Positions 1-8,256 of a stretch of 64,000 nucleotides of DNA are shown piece after piece (position 1 is the first letter of the stretch; every line of letters starts with the position of its first letter). The notes under the pieces are model-generated. The model was not told the origin of the DNA, searched no databases, and worked only from the letters and a program-made list of their open reading frames with translations. This stretch comes from RGIG4140 sp045632845 (GTDB lineage Bacteria; Pseudomonadota; Alphaproteobacteria; CAAHEQ01; UBA3637). The position numbers and the translations under genes are program-made. The stretch covers positions 1-64,000 of the forward strand of contig JAZQXL010000015.1 of the NCBI GenBank assembly GCA_045632845.1, written 5' to 3'.

Positions 1-130
1 TAGCATCAAAGACTGAAGATGCTCCTTTGCTATTTAAATCAATGGTTGTTGCTCCTGCCGAAATTGAAACAAAACATATGCAAAAAATGGTTGTTCCAAG
101 TAAAATGGTTTTAAAACTCTTATCTTTCAT
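1..130 (-). CDS. Secreted protein, N-terminal fragment (gene runs off the left edge)
   Basis: Only the first 43 codons are in the window. The ATG at 130-128 follows a strong GGAGG site (136-140). The translation starts MKDKSFKTILLGTT, continues with a hydrophobic stretch and then SISAGA-TTIDL, which looks like a Sec signal peptide with an Ala-X-Ala-type cleavage site near residue 27. The product is therefore probably exported to the periplasm or outer membrane. Nothing more can be said about its function. It is divergent from the DUF805 gene at 277. Confidence 0.6.
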   Translation of the reverse strand, partial: MKDKSFKTILLGTTIFCICFVSISAGATTIDLNSKGASSVFDA

Positions 131-276
131 CAGCGCCTCCTTGTTGGCTTTGGTAAATTTTGTACCATCATAAGTATAGTATAACATATTTTTTATTATT
201 TAAACAAAAAAAATAAAATTGTTTGAAAAATAAGTTCTTTTGTATTATATTTTTTTAGAAAGAAGGAGATGACTTT

Positions 277-924
277 ATGAAAATACAAAAAACAATATCG
301 TTTTTATCTGATTTTTTTAGATTTGATTTTTTTTGGAATGAGTTTAAAAAATATTCTCATTTTTCTGGTAGAACAGGGCGAAAAGAGTTTTGGCTTTTTA
401 TTTTAACAACAATGATGATCTATATCGGTGTTGCAAAAATGGCACATATGATTGAAAAACCTTGGATTTTGTTTTGGTTTGAAATTATAATGTTTTCACC
501 TATTCTTGCCGCAATTGTTCGAAGACTTCATGACGTGGGCAAAAGTGGCTATTTAATTCCAGGTTGCTTGATATTCAGTGTTGTTTTTTTCTTTTCGATT
601 GGTCTTTCTCTTCAAAATTATATTTCAAAAGAACAGCTGAGTTTGTTGGCAACAATTTCTTTGTTTATAGTATTATATCCATTTGTTTTGCTTTTTAAAA
701 GATCCTCTCCTAATTTGAATAAATATGACACAATGCCTTCGCATCCTTATCGCCATGGGTTTATGGCTGTTTTATTTATTTTATTTTTAAATGGAGTTGT
801 TTATTTGTTGCAGTTACATATAAATAATCCGCAAATTTTATCTGAAACTTCTCAGGAGTTGAGTGCAGAAGAGTTATCCCAAGTTGATGAAATTGTGAAT
901 AAATATAAAAAAGCTCACGATTAA
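277..924 (+). CDS. DUF805 family inner-membrane protein
   Basis: 215 residues. The DUF805 hallmarks are visible: FSGRTGRKEFW near residue 29 and RRLHDVGKSGY near residue 82. The hydrophobic stretches (about 40-60, 65-80, 95-112, 120-140 and 160-178) fit a polytopic inner-membrane protein. The cytoplasmic N-terminus is aromatic-rich, and the C-terminal tail is short and acidic (LSAEELSQVDEI). An AAGGAG site sits just upstream of the ATG. The biochemical role of DUF805 proteins is not established. The gene stands alone and ends at a hairpin shared with queA. Confidence 0.8.
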   Translation: MKIQKTISFLSDFFRFDFFWNEFKKYSHFSGRTGRKEFWLFILTTMMIYIGVAKMAHMIEKPWILFWFEIIMFSPILAAIVRRLHDVGKSGYLIPGCLIFSVVFFFSIGLSLQNYISKEQLSLLATISLFIVLYPFVLLFKRSSPNLNKYDTMPSHPYRHGFMAVLFILFLNGVVYLLQLHINNPQILSETSQELSAEELSQVDEIVNKYKKAHD

Positions 925-932
925 AAAAAAGA

Positions 933-956
933 CCAGAGTAAACTCTGGTTTTTTTA
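933..956. terminator. Bidirectional terminator between the DUF805 gene and queA
   Basis: The inverted repeat CCAGAGTAAACTCTGG (933-948) is flanked by an A-run on the left and a T-run on the right, so it can serve both convergent genes. It reaches the queA stop codon. Confidence 0.8.
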
Positions 957-1991
957 ATCTTGTTTTTCTAAGAAACAAGCATCACCATATGAAAAGAAAC
1001 GATATCCATTTTGAATGGCAGTTTGATAGGTTTTTTTCATTGTGTCAATGCCTGCAAAGGCGCAAACCAGCATAAACAATGTTGAGCCAGAAAGGTGAAA
1101 GTTTGTGAACATAGCATCAACGGCTTTGAATTTGTACCCGGGAGTGATGAAAATGGATGTATCGCTTTCAAATGGGTGGATGATACCATTATCATCTGTT
1201 GCGGATTCAAGAAGACGTAAGGATGTTGTGCCAACAGTAATAATTCTTCTGCCTTCTTTTTTAGCTTGGTTGAGTTTATCAGCTGTGTCTTTGGATAGAA
1301 CACCAAACTCGGCATGCATTTTGTGATCATCTGTATCTTCAACTTTAACGGGTAGAAATGTTCCACCACCAACATGAAGTGTTACAAAAACTTTTTCAAT
1401 CCCTTTTTCTTCCAATCGTTTGAACAAATCATTTGTGAAATGAAGGCCAGCAGTTGGAGCGGCGACAGCACCTTCATGCTTTGCATAGATGGTTTGATAG
1501 TTTGCTTTGTCTGATTCCTTGCCACCATGTTCTCTTTTGATATAAGGGGGAAGGGGCATGATTCCTGTTTGGTGCAGAGCACTCATTAAATCAGCACCAC
1601 TTTTATTGAAATGAAGGATGACTGGACCTTCAATTTTTTTCTCAACCACTTGAGCTGAAAAGTCATCGTTAAATAAAATGGTATCACCAATTTTAAGGCG
1701 TCTAGAGTTCTTAATCAATGCTTCCCAGTCGGAAAGATTGATTTGTTTGAAAAGCGTAATTTCAAAATGGGCAGCTCCTCTTGTGCCATAAAGCCTTGCA
1801 GGAATAACCTTTGTGTCATTAAAAACAAGAATATCTCCTTTTTTTAAAATTTGATCCAAATCAAAAACATGGGTGTGGTGAATTTTGCCATTTGGATCTA
1901 AATGTAAAAGCTTTGAACTGTCTCTTGGATTGGCTGGTTCATTCGCAATAAGTTCAAGGGGCATATCAAATGTGAAAATATCTGTTTTCAT
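954..1991 (-). CDS. queA: S-adenosylmethionine:tRNA ribosyltransferase-isomerase QueA
   Basis: 345 residues, normal for the family. QueA transfers and isomerises the ribosyl part of S-adenosylmethionine onto preQ1 at tRNA position 34, giving epoxyqueuosine in the cytoplasm. Conserved family segments are visible: VFNDT and VIPARL (56-68), PPYI (148-151), APTAGLHFT (178-186) and HVGGGTFLPV (206-215). It is a single gene on the minus strand with its own near-consensus promoter, divergent from the lipoprotein gene at 2122. No tgt or queF lies beside it in this window. Confidence 0.96.
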   Translation of the reverse strand: MKTDIFTFDMPLELIANEPANPRDSSKLLHLDPNGKIHHTHVFDLDQILKKGDILVFNDTKVIPARLYGTRGAAHFEITLFKQINLSDWEALIKNSRRLKIGDTILFNDDFSAQVVEKKIEGPVILHFNKSGADLMSALHQTGIMPLPPYIKREHGGKESDKANYQTIYAKHEGAVAAPTAGLHFTNDLFKRLEEKGIEKVFVTLHVGGGTFLPVKVEDTDDHKMHAEFGVLSKDTADKLNQAKKEGRRIITVGTTSLRLLESATDDNGIIHPFESDTSIFITPGYKFKAVDAMFTNFHLSGSTLFMLVCAFAGIDTMKKTYQTAIQNGYRFFSYGDACFLEKQD

Positions 1992-2021
1992 AGGTCTATC
2001 CTGTTATTTTTTTTGTTTGAA

Positions 2022-2049
2022 ATTATACATTTTTTTGCTTTTTTGTCAA
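2022..2049 (-). promoter_or_regulatory. Sigma70-type promoter for queA
   Basis: Read on the minus strand, TTGACA (2049-2044) and TATAAT (2027-2022) are both perfect consensus hexamers, separated by 16 bases. The start site would fall about 25 bases upstream of the queA ATG. Confidence 0.75.
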
Positions 2050-2061
2050 GCGTGTTTTTTA

Positions 2062-2090
2062 TTGACAGAGTTTATTTTTTGTGGTATTTT
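2062..2090 (+). promoter_or_regulatory. Promoter for the lipoprotein gene at 2122
   Basis: TTGACA (2062-2067) and TATTTT (2085-2090) with 17-base spacing. It lies back to back with the queA promoter, and the two -35 boxes are only 12 bases apart. Confidence 0.6.
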
Positions 2091-2121
2091 GTGTTTAAAT
2101 TTTTAACCATAGGAGCTTTAT

Positions 2122-2703
2122 ATGAAAAAACTTTTTTTACTCCCTTTGATTGGTTTGACTTCTTTGTTATCAGCCTGTACAGGTCAATATGTTCACACAA
2201 CAGAGCCTCGCTCAGTTGTTTATATGGGGCAACCTGCTGCGGATGTGTATGAAAATTTTGGAAATCCAACAAAAATCAAAAGATTAAAATCAAATGCTCA
2301 AGTTTTAATCTATCAAAAACAAGAGATTGAAAAAGATTGGGCATATCGTTATTTTCATAGTTGTGAAATGCAGTTCTACATGGTTGATGATCGGGTGACA
2401 GATTGGTTTTCAACGGGTGATATGTGTGCGATAAAATCAAACAGAGATAGTGATATTGATTGGGATGAACAAGATAATGGCTTGTTGTCTTATTTTAACA
2501 ATAGCCCATTGTTTGCTGAAGTTCCATCTTATTCAACGGGGCGTTATTCAGAACATATTCCCGCAGATGCATTTGGCAGATCTGCTCCAACTTTTACGGC
2601 GCCAGAAGTTGTTTTGCAAGAGGAAGATTATGGTATTTTCGATGCGCCACAAAAACAGCATTTCTCAACAGGGATGTATTCTATTCCAGTTGATGCTTTT
2701 TAG
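2122..2703 (+). CDS. Lipoprotein of unknown function with a short C-terminal repeat
   Basis: 193 residues. The lipoprotein signal peptide has a clear lipobox, LLSAC, with Cys19, so the product should be lipidated by the Lgt encoded in this window. The segment MGQPAADVYENFGNPTKIKR resembles the BamE/SmpA-type small lipoprotein fold (a G-x-P motif followed by a strand-rich part ending in a Cys), but the match is weak. The C-terminus holds two related copies: YSTGRYSEHIPADAFG (near 135) and FSTGMYSIPVDAF (the last residues). AGGAG lies 6 bases before the ATG. Function unknown. Confidence 0.75.
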   Translation: MKKLFLLPLIGLTSLLSACTGQYVHTTEPRSVVYMGQPAADVYENFGNPTKIKRLKSNAQVLIYQKQEIEKDWAYRYFHSCEMQFYMVDDRVTDWFSTGDMCAIKSNRDSDIDWDEQDNGLLSYFNNSPLFAEVPSYSTGRYSEHIPADAFGRSAPTFTAPEVVLQEEDYGIFDAPQKQHFSTGMYSIPVDAF

Positions 2704-2724
2704 CTTATGTAATGCAAAAAAAAG

Positions 2725-2759
2725 CCTCTTTCTTGAAAAAAGATAGAGGTCTTTTTTTT
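2725..2759 (+). terminator. Rho-independent terminator after the lipoprotein gene
   Basis: The imperfect hairpin CCTCT...AGAGG (2725-2749) is followed by a run of T (2752-2759). Confidence 0.75.
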
Positions 2760-2867
2760 ATGCGGTTGTTGAATTTGACAACTCTTTTGTTTGATATAAA
2801 AAATAACACTTGTCAAAGATAAAAAAAGAGTTTAAACTGCATTAAAACTTGCCTAGAAGGGATGAAT

Positions 2868-4058
2868 ATGAAAAAAGGGAACCTTTGTTTTTTGACATTT
2901 TTTGCTGCAACTTTGTTAGGGGATGTTTCTGCTTTTGCAACACCAACGTCTGATGATTTAAAACGCATTGAACGTCAGTTGCAAGAGGAAAGGGCTGCGC
3001 ATTTGGAATCTCAACGCCAATCGGATAAATTGGCAAACGAAATTCGAGCCGTTCAAAAGCAAATGGTGCGTTCAGCTCAAGCTGTGCAAGAAAAAGAAGA
3101 CACCTTGTCACAGTTAGAAACAAGATTGGAAGAGCTTCGAAAAGAAGAAGAAACTCTTTCACAAAAATTGATGCAATCTAAAGCGCAAACAGTTCATCTT
3201 GTCACTGCGTTGCAGTCATTGGCATTAAAGCCTAAAGAACAAATTTTTTTGGAAAAACAAGCGCCAACTCAAATTTTAAGAAGTAGGATGATGCTTAATA
3301 GTGCTGTTCCAATTGCTCAACGAATGACACAAGATGTTCTTTTAGACGTTGAAAAGCTAGAAGAAACAAAAGTTGAAATTCAAACTCAAATTCGAAAAGT
3401 TAAAGAAACAATGGAGAATTTGACAAGTAAAACAGAACAATTAAATGGCTTAATTGCAAAAAAAACAAAATTGCAAGCTGAATATGATGCTTCACATGAA
3501 CTTTCTCGCAAAAAAATTGTTGCGTTAGCTGGGCAAGCCAACGATTTGAAAGAGCTGTTGCAACGCCTTGAAAAAGAAAGACAGCGCCAACTTGAGGATG
3601 AAAGAAAGAAAAAACAAGAGCAAGAAGAAGTCGCTCAAAAAATGGCTAGATTTACATCATTTTTGCCAATTGGGTCTTCTTTTGAAAAAGCAAAAGGGGC
3701 GCTACCATATCCTGTTATTGGGCAAATTATTGAAAATTATGGCGATGTTACAATGAAGGGGATGCATGCCAAGGGGTTGACAATTTCAACCCGTTCGGGT
3801 GCAATTTTAAGAGCTCCTTTTAAGGGAACAGTGCTGTTTTCTGGCCCATTTAAAAGTTATGGAAAAATGTTGATTATTGATTGTTCAGATGGGTATTTAT
3901 TGTTGCTTGCAGGCCTTGATGATATCAATGCATTTACAGGGCAAGAAGTGATTGCAGGGGAACCTGTTGGACGAATGGGATCTGAACGGACAAAATTATA
4001 CATCGAAATTCGAAAAGATGGGCAAGCAATTGATCCAGGTCCATGGTTTCGAAAATAA
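2868..4058 (+). CDS. EnvC-like murein hydrolase activator (degenerate LytM/M23 domain)
   Basis: 396 residues from the second ATG. AGAAGGG (2855-2861) touches the first ATG at 2862 but sits 6 bases before 2868, so 2868 is preferred. A signal peptide ends near AFA. A long charged coiled coil follows (about 25-260), then a C-terminal LytM-type domain ending in YIEIRKDGQAIDPGPWF, very like the end of EnvC. The zinc ligands of active M23 peptidases (HxxxD and HxH) are absent, as in EnvC, so it should activate a periplasmic amidase during septum splitting rather than cut peptidoglycan. It is followed immediately by ctpA, a common alphaproteobacterial pair. Confidence 0.85.
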   Translation: MKKGNLCFLTFFAATLLGDVSAFATPTSDDLKRIERQLQEERAAHLESQRQSDKLANEIRAVQKQMVRSAQAVQEKEDTLSQLETRLEELRKEEETLSQKLMQSKAQTVHLVTALQSLALKPKEQIFLEKQAPTQILRSRMMLNSAVPIAQRMTQDVLLDVEKLEETKVEIQTQIRKVKETMENLTSKTEQLNGLIAKKTKLQAEYDASHELSRKKIVALAGQANDLKELLQRLEKERQRQLEDERKKKQEQEEVAQKMARFTSFLPIGSSFEKAKGALPYPVIGQIIENYGDVTMKGMHAKGLTISTRSGAILRAPFKGTVLFSGPFKSYGKMLIIDCSDGYLLLLAGLDDINAFTGQEVIAGEPVGRMGSERTKLYIEIRKDGQAIDPGPWFRK

Positions 4059-4075
4059 AAATAAAGGAGTTAAAA

Positions 4076-5389
4076 ATGAAACAAACTATATTTGGGGGAA
4101 TATTAGGTGTTCTTTTGATTTCAGGGGGATGCGCTTTTGCGGACACGCAAATCAAATCACAAGATTCTGTATTGAAGGATGATCCTTATGCTTTAATGGA
4201 ACTTTTTGGTGTTGTTTATCAAGAAATTAAAAAAGAATACATTGATGAACCAACTGACAAGAAGTTGATTGAAAGTGCAATTAACGGGATGTTGACGAGC
4301 TTGGATCCGCATTCATCATATATGACGCAAGAAGATTTTGATGATTTGGAGGCTCAATCAAAAGGTGAATTTGGTGGCCTTGGTATGGAGGTAACCTCAG
4401 ATAAAGGTTTTGTCCGTGTTGTTTCGCCAATTGATGATACGCCAGCGTTTAAAGCAGGTCTTCAAGCAGGGGACTATATTACTCATATTGATGGTGAAGC
4501 GGTTGTTGGTTTGTCTTTGCAAGATGCGGTCAAAAAAATGCGTGGAACACCTGGCACAACTGTTAAATTGCGTATTTCTCGTTCTCAAAAAGATCCATTT
4601 GATATCAAGTTAACCAGAGCAATGATTGTTCCTGAACCAGTTAAGTTTGAAGAAAAGGATAATGTTGGTTACGTTAGAATTTCATCTTTCAATGAAAAAA
4701 CAGTTGAAAAATTGCATGAAGCTATTTTTAAATTAACAAAAAACATTGGGAAAGAAAATTTGACAGGTTTTGTAATTGATGTGCGCAATAATCCTGGGGG
4801 ATTGTTAGATTCTGCTATCGGAGTTGTTGATACATTTTTAGCAAAAGGAGAAATTGTTTCAACCAGATCAAGAAACCCAGGCGAAACAATTCGTGTATCT
4901 GCAAAAACACCTGATATGACGGAAGGAAAACCTTTGGTCGTTTTAATTAACGAAGGATCTGCTTCTGCTTCTGAAATTGTAGCTGGCGCCTTACAAGACC
5001 ATAAACGGGCAGTAATTGTTGGGTTGAAATCATTTGGAAAAGGTTCTGTTCAAACAGTTAAGCCAATCCCTGGATTTGGGGGATTAAAAATGACCATTGC
5101 AAAATACTATACGCCATCAGGCAGATCAATTCAAGCCAAAGGAATTGATCCTGATATTGTTGTTCCAAGAGCTAAGTTGGAAGAAGAACCTGTTATTGAA
5201 GGTTTTGGTGAAAGAGATTTGCATGGAGCATTGGCTGCTGAAGAAAAGGTAACAGAAAAATCTCAAAAACAAGATAAGAAAAAAGAAATAACACCAAATG
5301 ATAAAGAAAAGAAAGATGAAAAGAAAGATTATCAATTAGATCGTGCAATTGATATTTTAAAAGCAATCGCTCTTTATCAAGAACAATAA
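4076..5389 (+). CDS. ctpA: Carboxy-terminal processing protease CtpA (S41 family)
   Basis: 437 residues from the ATG at 4076, which has AAGGAG 8 bases upstream. An earlier in-frame ATG at 4043 would overlap the previous gene without a good site. The order is a signal peptide ending in AFA-D, a PDZ domain (about 92-165) and the S41 catalytic core. Catalytic residues fit Ser297 in EGSASASE and Lys322 in SFGKGSVQ. The C-terminal tail is highly charged and Lys/Glu-rich (about 385-425). It is a periplasmic serine protease that trims envelope proteins, and its coupling to the EnvC-like gene suggests a role in murein hydrolase turnover. Confidence 0.93.
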   Translation: MKQTIFGGILGVLLISGGCAFADTQIKSQDSVLKDDPYALMELFGVVYQEIKKEYIDEPTDKKLIESAINGMLTSLDPHSSYMTQEDFDDLEAQSKGEFGGLGMEVTSDKGFVRVVSPIDDTPAFKAGLQAGDYITHIDGEAVVGLSLQDAVKKMRGTPGTTVKLRISRSQKDPFDIKLTRAMIVPEPVKFEEKDNVGYVRISSFNEKTVEKLHEAIFKLTKNIGKENLTGFVIDVRNNPGGLLDSAIGVVDTFLAKGEIVSTRSRNPGETIRVSAKTPDMTEGKPLVVLINEGSASASEIVAGALQDHKRAVIVGLKSFGKGSVQTVKPIPGFGGLKMTIAKYYTPSGRSIQAKGIDPDIVVPRAKLEEEPVIEGFGERDLHGALAAEEKVTEKSQKQDKKKEITPNDKEKKDEKKDYQLDRAIDILKAIALYQEQ

Positions 5390-5409
5390 GGTTTAATTTA
5401 TAAAAAAAA

Positions 5410-5438
5410 GACCCGAGGATTTAGCTTGGGTCTTTTTT
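5410..5438. terminator. Bidirectional terminator after ctpA
   Basis: GACCCGAG...CTTGGGTC hairpin (5410-5432), with a T-run to 5438 and an A-run at 5402-5409. It can serve ctpA and the convergent gene at 5484-6227. Confidence 0.75.
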
Positions 5439-5483
5439 GGGTGCAGAGAAAATATCTGGTTTGTCAGTAAAATCTGTTTTTTT

Positions 5484-6227
5484 TTAGGTGTTTTGATTGT
5501 CTTTTTTGTTTGCTGCCAGCATATTTTCATTACCGTCATCAATCATTGAATTTTCAATGACAGTTGAAACAACACTAGATACTGCTGAGTTCTTTATTAA
5601 CAAAGCAGCTGTTGCTTGCAAGAGTAATTTTAATATATTTGAATTTGATTTTTTTTCATCTGGTTGTTTGTTTTTAGCAAGGTTTTGTTCAGCTTTTGCT
5701 TGATTTTTCTTTAAGCTATCAATCAAGTTGGTATCTTCTGTTTGTGTTGCATTTTGCTCTGCTAAGAGTTTTGCCTCAGGTTGTTGAGCGTCTTTGAGTG
5801 TATTATTTGTCGTTGTAATTTGGCTTGGAGCTGTGGTTGATAATCCTTTGTTATAAGCAAAAGCAACAGAGCAGTTTCTGGCAAACTCTGCGCCACCCAA
5901 GACTTTGCCATTTTCCATTTTTGAAATGGCAAGAGTTAATTCTTGCAAAATATAGGGATTACTTAAATCTAATACGGTTGAATCTGTAACAGAGATTCCT
6001 TTTTTGTTTAATTCCTTTATAACAAAATCAGCATATTTTCGTGGGTTATTCCCATCAGAATAGGGGGCGTATTGGCAAAAAATGTCATAGCAAGTTCTGT
6101 TGTTGTATTTGCGGTATAAAAGACTGTTTAATGCTTCGTACCCATCTTCAAGAGTTGTGTACTGTCTTAACCCATTTTTTCCCATAATACATCCGGGATT
6201 ATTACGTTTTTCACCTGCTGTTGCCAT
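5484..6227 (-). CDS. Protein with a phage-type RNNPG structural/lysis domain
   Basis: 247 residues from the ATG at 6227 (AAAGGGA just upstream). The open frame reaches back to 6338, but that extension has no ribosome site. Residues about 8-100 (RNNPGCI, then ...LEDGYEALNSLL, ...DIFCQYAPYSDGNNPRKYADFV) follow the pattern of a domain seen in phage virion and peptidoglycan-related proteins such as the P5-type (RNNNPGNI, F.SPE.G..A, ..I..WAP..EN....Y). The remainder is a Gln/Asn/Lys-rich linker and a hydrophobic Ala/Leu/Ser/Val stretch (about 205-230) that could be a membrane helix. No signal peptide is visible and no phage genes are nearby. The role is inferred to be peptidoglycan or phage related. 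Confidence 0.6.
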   Translation of the reverse strand: MATAGEKRNNPGCIMGKNGLRQYTTLEDGYEALNSLLYRKYNNRTCYDIFCQYAPYSDGNNPRKYADFVIKELNKKGISVTDSTVLDLSNPYILQELTLAISKMENGKVLGGAEFARNCSVAFAYNKGLSTTAPSQITTTNNTLKDAQQPEAKLLAEQNATQTEDTNLIDSLKKNQAKAEQNLAKNKQPDEKKSNSNILKLLLQATAALLIKNSAVSSVVSTVIENSMIDDGNENMLAANKKDNQNT

Positions 6228-6350
6228 TTTTTTCCCTTTCATTGCTTTTCTTTTATTATACACCAAAAATAAAAGAAATAAAATGTTTTTTATTTTATTG
6301 AACTTTTGTTTGGTTTTAAGTAGATTATAGTTAAACACAGGAGGACAGAA

Positions 6351-6821
6351 ATGGAAAAAAAATATCGTGAAAATGTGGGATTAATGATTGTGAATGAGCA
6401 AGGGCTTGTTTGGATTGGTGAAAGAGCAAATAGTGAAAAGTTTGGTTACAAACATCAAATGCCTCAAGGGGGTATTGATAAAGGAGAAACGGTTTTGGAA
6501 GCGGCTTTCAGGGAGTTGTGGGAAGAAACAGGACTTTTGCCAGAAAAGGTTGAGTTTTTGGCTGAAAGTAAAGCATGGTATCAATATGATTTTTTTGAAC
6601 CATTAGAATATAAAGATGGTTTGTTTCACGGTCAAAAACAAAAGTGGGTATTGTTTAGGTTTAAAGGTGTTGATTCAGATTTTAATCTAACAGTGCATCC
6701 AGAAGAAATTGAATTTTCAAGTTTTTTTTGGTCACCAGTGAACGATATTGTACAAATGGTTGTCCCATTTAAGAGAGATGTTTATTTATCAGTGATTAAA
6801 GAGTTTTTACCATTAATTTAG
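6351..6821 (+). CDS. rppH: RNA pyrophosphohydrolase RppH (Nudix)
   Basis: 156 residues, the usual RppH size. The complete Nudix box is present at 40-62 (G-x5-E-x7-REL-x-EE-x-GL), preceded by HQMPQGG, typical of RppH. It removes pyrophosphate from the 5' end of mRNA in the cytoplasm, starting RNase E-dependent decay. AGGAGG precedes the ATG. Its TAG overlaps by 4 bases the stop of the convergent membrane-protein gene, so the two share no terminator. Confidence 0.92.
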   Translation: MEKKYRENVGLMIVNEQGLVWIGERANSEKFGYKHQMPQGGIDKGETVLEAAFRELWEETGLLPEKVEFLAESKAWYQYDFFEPLEYKDGLFHGQKQKWVLFRFKGVDSDFNLTVHPEEIEFSSFFWSPVNDIVQMVVPFKRDVYLSVIKEFLPLI

Positions 6822-7429
6822 GCATGCTTTTTAATTTGTCTGGCAATGACTAAGGATGCAAGTAAAGCGATGAGGCACAAGTAAAACAAGCTAAGGTTTA
6901 ATTGAAACTGAATGGCCGTGGCGTAACATATTAAAACACAACTCCAAACAATCGAAAGGATACGTCCCCATGCATTTTTTTGTAAGTGATCATTAAATAG
7001 AGGGCCGATATTTTTGAGGATTAAATATAAAAAAAGAAAAGCCAAAACCGAAATCAATGTAAGAATAAAACTTAAAAACAGTCCTTGAAGATAAAAAGCC
7101 TTAGAAAGTAGGGTGTTGAGTTGCTCTGATGAAAAATTAGAAACAATCCCTTTGTCATGGAGCTTGAACAAAACTTCTGCCATCAGACCTAAAATGTAAT
7201 TATTTTCATCAAGTGTTTGGATGTTGAGTTTTTCTTTAATCTCGCCTTTGTTAATTTGTGGTTCAGCAACAAGTTCAAGAAGAGCTTGCATTTGGGGTTG
7301 TTTTAAACTTTCTTGAAAAGGTTTTATCACTTGAAGTGAAAGTAAAAGTGCCACTAAAAAGGAAAGGGGTATTATAAGTTTTAAACCGATTCCTCTTTGA
7401 TTTATAAAATAAGAAAGTTTGCTGAACAT
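6818..7429 (-). CDS. Multi-pass membrane protein of unknown function
   Basis: 203 residues. Four or five hydrophobic segments are visible: about 18-37, 110-135 and two between 150 and 195. The soluble part between the first and second (about 40-105) is presumably exposed. The arrangement loosely recalls YIP1-type membrane proteins but no diagnostic motif was found. The gene lies directly downstream of the tRNA-Ala gene, which is on the same strand, so the two may be cotranscribed. Confidence 0.65.
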   Translation of the reverse strand: MFSKLSYFINQRGIGLKLIIPLSFLVALLLSLQVIKPFQESLKQPQMQALLELVAEPQINKGEIKEKLNIQTLDENNYILGLMAEVLFKLHDKGIVSNFSSEQLNTLLSKAFYLQGLFLSFILTLISVLAFLFLYLILKNIGPLFNDHLQKNAWGRILSIVWSCVLICYATAIQFQLNLSLFYLCLIALLASLVIARQIKKHA

Positions 7430-7454
7430 ATTCCATCCTATATATAAAGGATAA

Positions 7455-7530
7455 TGGTGGAGTTAAGGGGGGTCGAACCCCTGGCCTCTGCATTGCGAAC
7501 GCAGCGCTCTACCAACTGAGCTATAACCCC
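7455..7530 (-). tRNA. tRNA-Ala (anticodon CGC)
   Basis: A 76-base cloverleaf on the minus strand, from GGGGTTA at 7530 to an encoded ACCA ending at 7455. The D-arm is GCTC/GAGC, the anticodon arm is CTGCG-TTCGCAA-TGCAG with anticodon CGC, and the T-arm is AGGGG-TTCGACC-CCCCT. The acceptor stem carries the G3:U70 wobble that is the main identity element of alanine tRNA, supporting the assignment independently of the anticodon. It reads GCG codons. Confidence 0.95.
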
Positions 7531-7638
7531 ACAAATGCGACTTATTCATCATATAAGTCTTGTTGTTTATTGTCAAGGTAAAAATAAAAAGGATTGCTAT
7601 TTTTTTAAGAGTGTGATATCCACTCAAATAAGGAGTTT

Positions 7639-8256
7639 ATGCTTTATATGATAAAAAAAATTTTGATAGTTTTCGGTGTAATTGTTTTTACAATTTGCTT
7701 GGTTGGACCTTATTTGGCTGGGCAATATATGCTTAAATCAATGCCAGAAAAATTGAAAAATATTGGATATTATGGGCTTTATTTAAATGAAGAAAGTTTA
7801 AAATCACCTTTTTGTTTGTTAACGATCTGTTTTGAAACTGAAAAAGCAATGTTAACCGTGTTAAATCAAACAGTTCATTTAGGACGTGTTGAGGCAAAAA
7901 TTCCTATTTATGATTTCAAAAGTATTTATTTAAAAACCACGCCAGAAAAAGAGTCAAATTATTTAACCTTGAGTGGAAAATATAAAAATCAAAAGGTTGA
8001 TGTTATAAGTGCTGAATTTTCATTTAATGGGCTAGAAGCAACTTTAAATGGGGAAATAGATTTTGCGACAAAAAACATTTTTCTAAAAGGAAATGCAATA
8101 AATTTAAAGAGTTTTGTTGCACAATTTGTACCTAAGCAATTAAAAGGCTTTTTATTTTTATTGTTTCAAGATTCGTCAATGCCTGTTGAACTTGATGCGA
8201 AGGATCAATTTTTGAGAATAAATAAAATACCATTTTTACCACTGCAATTTTTTTAA
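7639..8256 (+). CDS. Membrane-anchored protein of unknown function
   Basis: 205 residues with an N-terminal hydrophobic helix (about 5-28), then a strand-rich, probably periplasmic domain with alternating polar and non-polar residues. The pattern (single anchor, beta-rich, LEATLNGEIDF, LKGNAINLKSF) is loosely reminiscent of AsmA or DUF2125-type envelope proteins, but no family can be named. AAGGAG lies 3 bases before this ATG and 12 before the in-frame ATG at 7648, so the start is uncertain by three codons. Its 3' end overlaps the convergent gene by 4 bases. Confidence 0.65.
   Translation: MLYMIKKILIVFGVIVFTICLVGPYLAGQYMLKSMPEKLKNIGYYGLYLNEESLKSPFCLLTICFETEKAMLTVLNQTVHLGRVEAKIPIYDFKSIYLKTTPEKESNYLTLSGKYKNQKVDVISAEFSFNGLEATLNGEIDFATKNIFLKGNAINLKSFVAQFVPKQLKGFLFLLFQDSSMPVELDAKDQFLRINKIPFLPLQFF

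Noticed and set aside
2868..4058. An active M23 endopeptidase
   Set aside because: The zinc-binding HxxxD and HxH residues are not present, as in EnvC, so it is better read as an activator.
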